The translations under genes were made by a program, and so were the position numbers. The notes under the pieces are model-generated. The model was not told the origin of the DNA and searched no databases. It saw only the letters and a list, made by a program, of their open reading frames with translations. 34,342 nucleotides of DNA from Planctomycetota bacterium (GTDB lineage Bacteria; Planctomycetota; J058), in NCBI GenBank assembly GCA_019636275.1, contig JAHBXY010000100.1:1-34342 (forward strand). Reading direction: 5' to 3'. Positions 19,298 through 26,684 of the stretch are shown in pieces; the first letter of the stretch is position 1; every line of letters starts with the position of its first letter.

Positions 19298-19326
19298 ACT
19301 ATAGCCGCCCCCCCACGATTGTCCAA
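19298..19326 (-). promoter_or_regulatory. Strong sigma-70 promoter for TraR/DksA operon
   Basis: TTGGAC (19326-19321), a 17-base spacer and TATAGT (19303-19298) on the minus strand. The transcript would start near 19291, about 40 bases before the ATG. This is the best consensus promoter in the window. Confidence 0.75.
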
Positions 19327-19339
19327 GGCACGTGCGAGC

Positions 19340-20329
19340 TCAGGCCGGGGCGTGCTCCAGCACGTACTCCTCGAGCTGCCGGCGCTGCACCGGGTCGAGG
19401 TCCACGAACGCGCAATGGAGGAAGTGGGCGCGCCGGCCGCCGCCCTCGCGGTAGCCGCGGCCGAGCACGCGGGCGCGCAGGTCGCGGATCACCCCGCCGC
19501 CGAGGGCCAGGTCGAGGCCGAGCTCGCTGCCGCGGCGCACGTCGCGGTCGGCCAGCAGCGCCAGGCCGCCCGTCGAGACGTCGAGCGCCTCGACCTCGAC
19601 CCCCTCCGGATCGTCGGGGGCGAAGCCGTCCGGCAGGCGCTCGACGGCCACCCAGAAGGGCGCCTGCCCCAGCGGCGCGCGCGGCGCGCGCCGGCGCTCC
19701 TCTCGCAGGAGGAAGTCGCCGTGCGCGAGCTCGTGGCGCGGCCGCTCCCCGGCCGGGCTGCGACGCGGGCGCACGGCGGTGCGGAAGCGGTAGGTCCCGT
19801 CGCCATCGCGGCTGAACGAGGCCCACGCGGGCGCCGCGGGGAGGGCGCGCGCGCGGCCGAGCGGCTCGATCGTCACGGCCGCCTCGTCGACGGCCACCAC
19901 GCGCGCGTCGGCGCGCGCGCCGTCGTCGTAGCGCAGCTCGACGCGCTCACCCGAGCGCACGTCGTGGGTCGACTGGGCCGGCCCGGCGACGCCGTCGAAC
20001 CCGAGCTGGCGGCGGAGCGCCGCGAGGCGCTCGAGGTGCGCCCGTCCGCCCCCGAGCCGCTGCACCTCGGCGCGGGCGAAGCGGTCGAAGTCGCGCCGCC
20101 GCGCCAGGACCAGGTAGGGGGCGTCGGGCAGCTCCTCGCGCGCCCACGCGGCCAGGAGCTCGCGGTCGAGCCCCGAGAGCCCGCGCTGGGCGGCGGCCGC
20201 GTTGAACCGGCTCCACGCCTGGCGGCGCGCCGCCTCGCGCCGACCGGTGAACGGCATGCCGAACGCGAGCGCGGCGAGCACGAGCGCCGGCAGGAGCATG
20301 GCGGGGAGCGAATCGAGCACCGGGGGCAC
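19340..20329 (-). CDS. PilZ-domain c-di-GMP receptor with N-terminal membrane anchor
   Basis: A 329-residue protein. Residues about 8-26 form one hydrophobic helix, so it is probably anchored with the rest in the cytosol. Residues about 118-190 resemble a YcgR-N-like beta barrel (RSGERVELRYDDG..VVAVDEAAVTIEP..GTYRFRT). The C-terminal PilZ domain starts with an Arg-rich linker (RRRAPR, 212-217, RxxxR pattern) and has D250-x-S-x-x-G (DVSTGG), the residues that grip c-di-GMP in PilZ proteins. GTG at 20329 starts one base after the stop of the IIA gene, so translation is coupled. It is likely a c-di-GMP-responsive effector, with target unknown. Confidence 0.8.
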   Translation of the reverse strand: MPPVLDSLPAMLLPALVLAALAFGMPFTGRREAARRQAWSRFNAAAAQRGLSGLDRELLAAWAREELPDAPYLVLARRRDFDRFARAEVQRLGGGRAHLERLAALRRQLGFDGVAGPAQSTHDVRSGERVELRYDDGARADARVVAVDEAAVTIEPLGRARALPAAPAWASFSRDGDGTYRFRTAVRPRRSPAGERPRHELAHGDFLLREERRRAPRAPLGQAPFWVAVERLPDGFAPDDPEGVEVEALDVSTGGLALLADRDVRRGSELGLDLALGGGVIRDLRARVLGRGYREGGGRRAHFLHCAFVDLDPVQRRQLEEYVLEHAPA

Positions 20330-20330
20330 G

Positions 20331-20879
20331 TCAGGCGCCCTGCCGCTTCATGGCCTCGACCGCCTCGTCGGCGTTCGTCGCGGACAGGAGGGCGCCCCGC
20401 ACCTCCGGCCGCAGGAGCTGGCGCGCGATCGCGGCCAGGTTCGTCACGTGGCGGTGCCGCTTGCGCAGCGGCGTGATCAGCAGGATCACGATCCGCGTGA
20501 TCGAGTTGTCGACCGCCTCGAAGTGCACCCCCTCGGGGAACACGCCCAGGGCCGCGACCTCGCGCTCGACGCGCGACGTCGTCCCGTGCGGGATCGCGAT
20601 CCCGCACTCGAGCCCCGTGGAGAGCCGGCGCTCGCGGGTCATGATGGCCTCGAGCAGCTCGTCGCGCGCGTCGCCGGGGACGGCCCCCTCCGACAGCAGG
20701 CAGTCGAGGAGCTGCTCGATCGCGGCCTCCTTGCGCGGCGCGGCGAGCCCCACCCATACGAAGCGGTTGCGCGTGAGGGTCAGCAGGTCCATGGCGCTCG
20801 TGCCGTCGTCGCCGTCGCCCTCCCCGGCGGGCGGCGTTCGCTCGGCGCCGGCGTTGTGACCGTCCTCGTGGGCAGACAT
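20331..20879 (-). CDS. PTS EIIA domain protein, PtsN-like regulator
   Basis: About 182 residues from ATG 20879. After a Gly/Asp-rich leader of about 35 residues comes a fructose/nitrogen-type EIIA domain: KEAAIEQLLDCLL, AIMTRERRLSTGL, the phosphorylatable histidine H98 in GIAIPHG, and LLITPLRKRHRHVTNLAAIA. No EIIB or EIIC domain or sugar permease is nearby, so a regulatory role like PtsN (EIIA-Ntr) is more likely than transport. It is translationally joined to a PilZ gene. A start at the internal ATG 20792, which would remove the leader, is possible. It diverges from the ECF sigma gene across 71 bases. Confidence 0.85.
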   Translation of the reverse strand: MSAHEDGHNAGAERTPPAGEGDGDDGTSAMDLLTLTRNRFVWVGLAAPRKEAAIEQLLDCLLSEGAVPGDARDELLEAIMTRERRLSTGLECGIAIPHGTTSRVEREVAALGVFPEGVHFEAVDNSITRIVILLITPLRKRHRHVTNLAAIARQLLRPEVRGALLSATNADEAVEAMKRQGA

Positions 20880-20950
20880 GATGAGCTCGTCCCGCACCAG
20901 GATAAACCGCCGGCACGCGGTTGGAATAGGGACGCAGCGCCGGTGGTTCC

Positions 20951-21667
20951 GTGGTATGGGAGCACGTGGGAGAGGACGTGGTCACGAGTTCACGTGGCGA
21001 GCCGAGCGGCGACGCCGTCGGCGATGGAAGCAGTGGAGGCCGTGGAAGCCGTGGAGGCCGTGGCGGACAGCCGTCCGCCGCCGGCAGCCAGGCCGAGTTC
21101 GAGGAGCTCGTCCTCCCGCACCTCGACCTGCTCCAGGGCTTCGCCCTGCGCCTCACCCGCAACCGCGCCGACGCCGACGACCTGCTCCAGGACGCGCTCT
21201 ACCGCGCCTACCGCGGCCTCGGCGGCTTCGAGCGGGGCACGAACTTCAAGGCCTGGATGTTCCGGATCATCACCAACGCGTTCATCTCGCGCCGTCGCTC
21301 GGACGCCCGCGCCCCGCGCCTCGTCGACCTCGACGCGGTCGACCCCGGCGCCGAGCCCGCGCCCGACCAGGCGGAGGCCCTGCGCGAGGAGCTCGTGGAC
21401 GCGACGACCGACTGGCGGCGGGTCTACGCCGAGCACGTCGACGACGATGTGAAGCAGGCGCTCGACGAGCTGCCGCTCGAGTTCCGCCTGCCGCTCCTGC
21501 TCTCGGGCCTCGGGGGGCTGCGCTACCAGGAGATCGCCGACGTGCTGCGCATCCCGATCGGCACGGTCATGTCCCGCCTGTTCCGCGCCCGCCAGCGCCT
21601 GCGCCGCGCCCTGCGCGACTACGCCCTCGCCCGCGGGATCGCCGTCGGGCGCGTGGAGGAGGCCTGA
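20951..21667 (+). CDS. ECF-family RNA polymerase sigma factor
   Basis: About 238 residues if GTG 20951 is used; GTG 20966 is also in frame and equally weakly supported. The N-terminal 45 residues are Gly/Ser/Arg-rich, encoded by a GTGGAGGCC-like mini-repeat at about 21030-21065, and may be a disordered leader or partly untranslated. Region 2 is clear at about 48-115 (FALRLTRNRADADDLLQDAL and NFKAWMFRIITNAF), and region 4 at about 165-225 (LDELPLEFRLPLLL, then LRYQEIADVLRIPIGTVMSR, a helix-turn-helix). There is no region 3, as in ECF sigmas. The stop overlaps the anti-sigma start by one base. Confidence 0.93.
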   Translation: MVWEHVGEDVVTSSRGEPSGDAVGDGSSGGRGSRGGRGGQPSAAGSQAEFEELVLPHLDLLQGFALRLTRNRADADDLLQDALYRAYRGLGGFERGTNFKAWMFRIITNAFISRRRSDARAPRLVDLDAVDPGAEPAPDQAEALREELVDATTDWRRVYAEHVDDDVKQALDELPLEFRLPLLLSGLGGLRYQEIADVLRIPIGTVMSRLFRARQRLRRALRDYALARGIAVGRVEEA

Positions 21668-22452
21668 TGCGCTGCCCCGAGGTGCGCGACCTGCTCCACG
21701 CCTTCCTCGACGGCGAGCTCGAGGTCGACAAGAACGTCGCCATGCTCAAGCACCTCGAGCTCTGCCCGCCTTGCCGGGAGCGCTCGGGATGCGAGCAGGA
21801 GCTGCGCGAGGTCGTCGTCCGCGCCTGCTGCGAGCCGGTCGCGCCCGAGCGCGCGCGCGCGCTCCTGGCGGCCGCCTGCCGCCCGGGCCCCGACGCCCTG
21901 GGTGGCGACGCCCCGGCGGCCGCCGCGCCGCGGGTCCCCTCCCGCCGCTGGCGTCGCTGGTCGGCGGCCGCGGCCGTCGTCGCGCTGATCGGCGGCGCCG
22001 GCGCCTGGGCGCTCCGGGCCCCGTGCCCCGGCAGCGACTGCAGCACGCGCAGCCTCCTCGCGTGGGCCCGCGCGCAGGCCCAGCTCGAGCCGCCGCTGCC
22101 GCTCGAGGACCTCTACGAGCGCCTGGGCGAGCGCTTCGACGCGCCCGCGCCGGCCGGGCTGACGCTCCTCGGCGGCAACACCCTGACGATCGACGGCCAG
22201 CGCGCGCCGCTGCTCCGCTACCGGTGCGACTGCGACGGCAAGGTCGTCGTCGTGGCGCGGGTCCCCGGCGTCCACGTCCACGGGCGCGACGTGCGGCGCC
22301 TCGCCGACGGCCGCAGCTACGTGGTCGTCGAGCACGAGGGCGCGAAGCTCGTGGGCTGGCAGGGCGGCGACGGCGGGCTGTGGTGCGTGATCGGCTGCGA
22401 GGCCCTCCCGCGCGAGCGCCTCTACGTCCTCGCCTCCGCCATGCGAGGTTGA
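21667..22452 (+). CDS. Membrane-anchored zinc anti-sigma factor
   Basis: A 261-residue protein whose ATG shares one base with the sigma stop (TGATG), the usual coupling of an ECF pair. The cytosolic N-terminus carries the zinc anti-sigma motif H29-x3-C33-x2-C36 (HLELCPPC), with CPEVRDLLHAFLDGEL before it. One membrane helix lies at about 99-117. The outside part of about 140 residues has several Cys (C120, C125, CDC at 187-189, C240, C244), so disulphides or metal/redox sensing in the periplasm are possible; a CVIGC motif lies close to the end. Signal unknown. The TGA is inside the first unit of the tandem repeat that follows. Confidence 0.9.
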   Translation: MRCPEVRDLLHAFLDGELEVDKNVAMLKHLELCPPCRERSGCEQELREVVVRACCEPVAPERARALLAAACRPGPDALGGDAPAAAAPRVPSRRWRRWSAAAAVVALIGGAGAWALRAPCPGSDCSTRSLLAWARAQAQLEPPLPLEDLYERLGERFDAPAPAGLTLLGGNTLTIDGQRAPLLRYRCDCDGKVVVVARVPGVHVHGRDVRRLADGRSYVVVEHEGAKLVGWQGGDGGLWCVIGCEALPRERLYVLASAMRG

Positions 22453-22769
22453 TCGACGGCTGCGGCCGCGGATGCCGGGCGAGGGGGGGCGCGCGCGGCC
22501 GATAGGATCCGGCGATCGATATCGGCCGCGCGCGCTCCCCCCTCGCCTCGGCCTCCGCAGCCTCGCCTCGCTTGTTGCTGCGTTCCTCCCGTGGCCTTGG
22601 CGCGCGGTGTGATCGACGGCTGCGGCCGCGGATGCCGGGCGAGGGGGGGCGCGCGCGGCCGATAGGATCGGCGATCGATATCGGCCGCGCGCGCTCCCCC
22701 CTCGCCTCGGCCTCCGCAGCCTCGCCTCGCTTGTTGCTGCGTTCCTCCCGTGGCCTTGGCGCGCAGTGC
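22451..22769 (+). repeat. Tandem pair of 160-bp hairpin repeats
   Basis: Unit 1 spans 22451-22610, unit 2 spans 22611-22769 and is nearly identical (one base shorter in the loop, one or two changes); a third start (GATCGACGG) is cut off at 22770. Each unit starts GATCGACGGCTGCGGCCGCG and holds a stem of about 26 pairs (22478-22504 with 22520-22547; second unit 22638-22664 with 22679-22706) around a loop containing CGGCGATCGA. The first unit begins within the anti-sigma stop codon. The right part carries CTCCCGTGGCC, which also recurs after the pentamer tract. Confidence 0.85.
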
Positions 22770-22786
22770 GATCGACGGTTAGGCCT

Positions 22787-22886
22787 GGCGAAGCGAAGCG
22801 AGGCGAGACGAAGCGAGGCGAGACGAGGCGAGGCGAAGCGAAGCGAGGCGAGGCGAGGCGAGGCGAGACGAGGCGAGACGAGACGA
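22787..22886 (+). repeat. Pentanucleotide (RRCGA)20 microsatellite
   Basis: Twenty perfect pentamers of the form (A/G)(A/G)CGA in a row, mixing GGCGA, AGCGA and GACGA. All strand frames stay open through it and would give five-residue peptide repeats, but no start, ribosome site or conserved flank supports a gene. It lies downstream of the tandem hairpin repeats and 76 bases before the lipoprotein gene's stop. Confidence 0.85.
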
Positions 22887-22962
22887 GGCCAGGCTTCGCC
22901 TCCTGCGGCGCTCCTCCCGTGGCCTGAGCGCGCGTCCTCGGCTCCGCCATGCGGGGGTAGCG

Positions 22963-24960
22963 TCAGCGCTTGTAGGGGTCCCAGGGCGTGCCGTAGATCT
23001 GCCGGTTGAGCGTCGTCTCGTAGGCGTAGCGCCGCTGCTGCTCCGAGAGCGGCGGGGGCTTGTAGTCGAAGCTCGCCGAGGGCGCCCAGGCGCGCGTGTA
23101 GCTGCCCGCGCTCTCGTGGCGCTCCGCGGCCCGGGCCTGCGCCTCCAGCCGCTCTCGCTCCCGCTTCTTCGCCTCGGCCACCTCGGCGGCGACCTCGGCC
23201 CGCCGGCGCTCGGCCAGCGCGCGCACGTGGTCCGCCTTCTCGCGGTCCACGATGTGCGACGCCGCCTCGCTCAACGTCTCGGCCGAGGGCTTGTGCAGGA
23301 CGGTCGCGTAGGTGAACCAGTGCTCGTCGTCGCCCAGCGCGAAGAGCAGGGCGCGCATGGTGCGCTCGCTCCGCGCGTGCACCGCCGCGGCCCAGCGCCG
23401 CTCGAAGTCCCGCCGCCGCGCCGCCGCCTCCGCCTCGCGCGCGCGCTGCGCCTCGGCCTCGAGGGCCGCGCCCTCGCGCGCGTGGTTCTCGGCGTAGGCG
23501 TCGAACAGCCGCTGGGTGGCCTCGCGCGCCGTCGTCCCGGTGACGCGCAGCAGCTCGCTCGACGGGTCGGCCGGCCACAGGTGGTGGAAGACGGTGGTGC
23601 CGCGCTCGACGACCTTGACCACGCTGAGCGGCCGCGCCAGCCAGCGGCCGCCCTCCTGCACGAGGAGCGCGGGGAAGTGGTAGAGGCGCCGCACGCCGGG
23701 GGTCTCCTGCGGACGCTTCTTCAGATCGGGCGGCGGCAGGACTTCGGCCGCGTCCCACACGGGCCCGCTCAGGTGCCGGAAGTCCGCGGAGGCGTAGCCC
23801 CAGGCGTGCGCCGGCGCGGGGGTCCCCGCGACGTGGCCCGGCTCGCCGGGCCGGGCGTGGCGCACCAGCCACCAGGCCACGTTGGGCATGCTGGTCCCGG
23901 CGCGCAGGTCCACGCCGGCCACCGGGCCCGGGCCATCCGGGTGCACGGGGCGCAGCCCGACCGCGCCGGGCAGGGCGGCGAAGTGGCCGTCGCGCTGCAG
24001 GAGCTCCCACAGCCCCTCCTCCGGCGAGGTGCCGGGCGCGGGTCGGGCCAGGTAGTCCCCGAGCGCCACGATGCGGTACTCCGGCGCGGCCAGGAGCTCG
24101 AAGCCCTCGCCGAGCAGGTGGTCCTGCACGCGCCCGTCGGGCGTGTGGGTGGAGAGCACGGTGAAGCGCCCGCGCCCGTCCAGGAGCTGGAAGCGGTAGG
24201 AGCCGAGGTCGAGGCCGCACGCGGGCGCGAAGCGCTCGTAGTAGCCCAGGAGCGCCCCGTCGGGCGCCAGGAGAGACGCGTCGAGGCGACCGACCGTGGC
24301 GCCCGCGTGCACCTCGTCGAGCTTGCGGTGCACGATGAGCCAGCCGCGGGTCTTACGCCGGAAGACCCACGACGGCTCGTCGGCCTCGCGGCCGCGCGGC
24401 GGCTCGAGGTAGCGCTCGATCATGACGATGTCCGTGTCCACGAGCCGCCGCGCCTGCGGGTCGAACCAGCGCCAGCGCGGGAGCTGCTCCGGCGGGCAGG
24501 GGCGCTCGCGCAGGCCCTTCAGGCGCCAGGGCACCTGCGACGCGTCGTCGCGGCGGCGGAGGCGCTCGTCCGCCGGGAGCACGAACACGCCGTGCCCGGG
24601 GATCGCGGTCATGGCGTGGTAGCCGAGCGGCAGGAGGACCTGGCCCGTGCTCGCGTCGCGCAGCTCGTGGAACGCGTGGTCCGGGGTGCCGAAGGTCGAG
24701 TCGGGGCTCGCGCCGCGGACCTCCCCCCCTGGGATCGCGACGGTGTAGGTCAGCCGCCCTCCGGCCTGCGCCGGCTCGGCCTCGAACACGGCCAGCCGGT
24801 GGCCGCCCACCTCCACCACCGGGCCGGGCGTGAGGGGCGTCAGCCCGTCGGGGAAGGTCCGCCGGAGGGTCTCCCGGACGGGCGGCACGGGCTCGGGGGT
24901 GGACTCGCAACCGACGAGGCCGAGGAGCGCGGCGGCGGCGAGGACGGCGGGGCGTGGCAT
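22963..24960 (-). CDS. Large predicted lipoprotein with C-terminal coiled coil
   Basis: A 665-residue protein from ATG 24960. The signal MPRPAVLAAAALLGLVGC has a lipobox (LVGC), so it should be lipidated at Cys18 and anchored outside the inner membrane. The middle (about 60-480) looks like beta-rich folded domains without a motif I recognise. Residues about 500-630 hold two charged helical stretches (Ala/Glu/Arg-rich, as in EAEAQRAREAEAAARRRDFE and AEVAEAKKRERERLEAQARA) likely to be coiled coils. The end is Tyr/Pro-rich (SASFDYKPPPLSEQQRRYAY, ending WDPYKR). Function unknown. A start 12 codons upstream is open but would hide the signal peptide. Confidence 0.85.
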   Translation of the reverse strand: MPRPAVLAAAALLGLVGCESTPEPVPPVRETLRRTFPDGLTPLTPGPVVEVGGHRLAVFEAEPAQAGGRLTYTVAIPGGEVRGASPDSTFGTPDHAFHELRDASTGQVLLPLGYHAMTAIPGHGVFVLPADERLRRRDDASQVPWRLKGLRERPCPPEQLPRWRWFDPQARRLVDTDIVMIERYLEPPRGREADEPSWVFRRKTRGWLIVHRKLDEVHAGATVGRLDASLLAPDGALLGYYERFAPACGLDLGSYRFQLLDGRGRFTVLSTHTPDGRVQDHLLGEGFELLAAPEYRIVALGDYLARPAPGTSPEEGLWELLQRDGHFAALPGAVGLRPVHPDGPGPVAGVDLRAGTSMPNVAWWLVRHARPGEPGHVAGTPAPAHAWGYASADFRHLSGPVWDAAEVLPPPDLKKRPQETPGVRRLYHFPALLVQEGGRWLARPLSVVKVVERGTTVFHHLWPADPSSELLRVTGTTAREATQRLFDAYAENHAREGAALEAEAQRAREAEAAARRRDFERRWAAAVHARSERTMRALLFALGDDEHWFTYATVLHKPSAETLSEAASHIVDREKADHVRALAERRRAEVAAEVAEAKKRERERLEAQARAAERHESAGSYTRAWAPSASFDYKPPPLSEQQRRYAYETTLNRQIYGTPWDPYKR

Positions 24961-25042
24961 GCCGGCATTCGACCCCCGAGGGCGCCGTGGAGTCAATCCG
25001 GCGATCCGGTCCGCAAGGTCGCGGGCGCGAGGGCCGCGGCCC

Positions 25043-25702
25043 TCAGCGGGCGCCGCCGCGGTGGTACCACTCGAGCCAGGCGCGCTGGTCGAATTCGAAG
25101 CTCGCGTCGCCCTCGGGGAGGAAGCGGTCCAGCGCGCGCTTGGCGGCCTGGCGCAGCTTCAGGTCGGTCGAGGCGAGGAGCCCGACGAGCGTCGGCACGT
25201 GGTCGACCATGTGGAGCGAGGCCACGGCGTCGCATGCGGCGAGGCGCACCTCGAGGGCGTCGTCGTGGAAGGCGCGCTCGACGAAGGTCCGCCCGTTCGA
25301 CTCGCCGACCGTCCCCAGCGCCTCGACCGCCGCCGCGCGCACGGCCGGGGCCTCGTCCTTCACCGCCGCGCGGCCCAGCTCGGCCACCACGTCGCGCTTC
25401 TTGTAGGCGCCGAGGGCGCGCGCCGCCGCCGCCCGCAGCCGCGGCTCGCCCTGCTCGAGCGCCGCGACGAGCGGCTCGCGCGCCTCGGGCGGCGGGCCCT
25501 GCACGCCCAGGACCCACGCCGCCGGGACGGCCAGGTGGTCGCGCTCCGCCACGTGCTTCACGAGGCGCTTGCGGTCGCTCCAGAAGGCGATGGCCCCGCC
25601 GACGCCCACGACGCCCACGATCAGGAACACGGCCGTGAGCAGCTTCGAGCCGTGCCCGCGGCGGCCAGAGCTGTGCGGCGTGAAGCCGGTCGGGTGGTTC
25701 AT
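25043..25702 (-). CDS. Membrane-anchored HEAT-repeat protein
   Basis: A 219-residue protein starting at ATG 25702. One membrane helix lies at about 21-41 (LLTAVFLIVGVVGVGGAIAF). After it come at least three HEAT-like helical pairs, with LVAALEQGEPRLRAAAARAL, LGRAAVKDEAPAVRAAAVEAL, FVERAFHDDALEVRLAACDAV and LVGLLASTDLKLRQAAKRAL as the recognisable units of about 30-38 residues. Such repeats usually form protein-binding solenoids. The end is FDQRAWLEWYHRGG. No ribosome site precedes the ATG; a TATCCT box 7 bases upstream would allow a leaderless transcript. Partner unknown. Confidence 0.85.
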   Translation of the reverse strand: MNHPTGFTPHSSGRRGHGSKLLTAVFLIVGVVGVGGAIAFWSDRKRLVKHVAERDHLAVPAAWVLGVQGPPPEAREPLVAALEQGEPRLRAAAARALGAYKKRDVVAELGRAAVKDEAPAVRAAAVEALGTVGESNGRTFVERAFHDDALEVRLAACDAVASLHMVDHVPTLVGLLASTDLKLRQAAKRALDRFLPEGDASFEFDQRAWLEWYHRGGAR

Positions 25703-25709
25703 GGGGGGC

Positions 25710-25715
25710 AGGATA
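25710..25715 (-). promoter_or_regulatory. Possible -10 box for leaderless HEAT-repeat transcript
   Basis: TATCCT on the minus strand ends 7 bases before the ATG at 25702, the distance expected between a -10 element and a start point at the A of ATG. No good -35 is seen. The absence of a ribosome site makes this reading attractive but unproven. Confidence 0.3.
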
Positions 25716-25892
25716 GCAGCGCCCCGCGCCGGCCTCACGGCCGCCCGCCCCGCGTCACCCCCGCAAGCCCTCCGGGCGCAGCACGCCGCGCCCCCGCGGC
25801 GGCTCCGTCTTTCCCCCTCCGCGGGCAGAGGCCCGCGCTTCAGACGCGCCTACCCCACCGCCGCAGGGACGCGACGTGCTACGCCCGGGAGC

Positions 25893-26558
25893 TCAGGCCC
25901 GGTAGGCGACCAGCTCCGGGTGGGCGTGCCCGTTGCCGTTGCCGTTGCCGTTCGAGCGCCGCGCCGGCGCCGGCGCCGGGACCGGGTCGGGCGCGGCCGC
26001 GCAGGCCCGCTGGTAGAGCTTCACGGCGGTCATCGCCGTGCGCACGCGATCCTTCATGTTCAGCTCGGAGATCCCGACGCTCGGGATCTGCTGCCACGCG
26101 AGGAGGAAGTCGAGGATCCCGTCGATCCGGTTGATCTCGTCCCACTCGACCTGCTCGCGGAAGCCGTCGTTGACCATGCACTCGCGGTGCGGCCGCACGA
26201 AGAGCACCAGGCTGTCGCGCACCCGCCCGAAGTAGCGCATGCAGTCGCCGTCGAGGAGCTGCGGGATGACCATCGAGTGGCGCGCCGCGTAGGCCAGGTT
26301 GTCGAACGTCCGGTCGGAGACGAAGCCGCCCGGGTAGCGCTCCTCGACCTCCATCTGCCGGCGGAACACCTCGCGCTGGTACTCGCCGGCGCGCACGACG
26401 TCGACGCGCAGGGTCTCGAACGAGAGCTCCATCTCGGCGATCACCTGCCGGGCGACCTCGTTGATCAGCGGCAGGCCGAGCTCGCGCGCGATGTGCCGCG
26501 CCAGGGTCGTCTTGCCCGTGCTGTGGGCCCCGCACACGTAGATCCTCAGCGGCTGCAC
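25893..26558 (-). CDS. P-loop AAA_28/NadR-like ATPase or kinase
   Basis: A 221-residue protein from GTG 26558, with GGAGG 6 bases upstream. The Walker A motif is GAHSTGKTT (10-18), next to an LINEVARQV segment typical of the NadR kinase-like P-loop family (predicted nucleoside/nucleotide kinases and small ATPases). FVSDRTFDNLAYA near 79-91 is the probable Walker B/catalytic segment, and LVLFVRPHRE a core strand. No NadR adenylyltransferase or DNA-binding domain is present. The tail (about 190-221) is Pro/Ala-rich and then (Asn-Gly)n, encoded by a small trinucleotide-pair repeat near 25930-25955. The substrate is unknown. Confidence 0.85.
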   Translation of the reverse strand: MQPLRIYVCGAHSTGKTTLARHIARELGLPLINEVARQVIAEMELSFETLRVDVVRAGEYQREVFRRQMEVEERYPGGFVSDRTFDNLAYAARHSMVIPQLLDGDCMRYFGRVRDSLVLFVRPHRECMVNDGFREQVEWDEINRIDGILDFLLAWQQIPSVGISELNMKDRVRTAMTAVKLYQRACAAAPDPVPAPAPARRSNGNGNGNGHAHPELVAYRA

Positions 26559-26684
26559 GCGCGACCTCCCGCCGGGGCGGCTCGCCCTCGACGGCCGAGA
26601 GGCTACCCCCCGCCACCGACAGGCCCGGGCGCGCCGCGCGCCGGCGCCGCTTGTGGCCCGCCGCCGTCGGGCGAGGATGCCCGC

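Noticed and set aside
22451..22769. CRISPR array
   Set aside because: Units are 160 bp, nearly identical throughout, and there are no short repeats with unique spacers and no cas genes.
22572..23009. Frames encoding five-residue repeats across the RRCGA tract
   Set aside because: Any pentamer repeat without a stop yields such frames on both strands; there is no ribosome site or non-repetitive conserved part.
25820..25835. GCGGGC-AGAG-GCCCGC hairpin as terminator for the P-loop gene
   Set aside because: Only six pairs with no T-run on the transcribed strand; such short GC stems are common here by chance.
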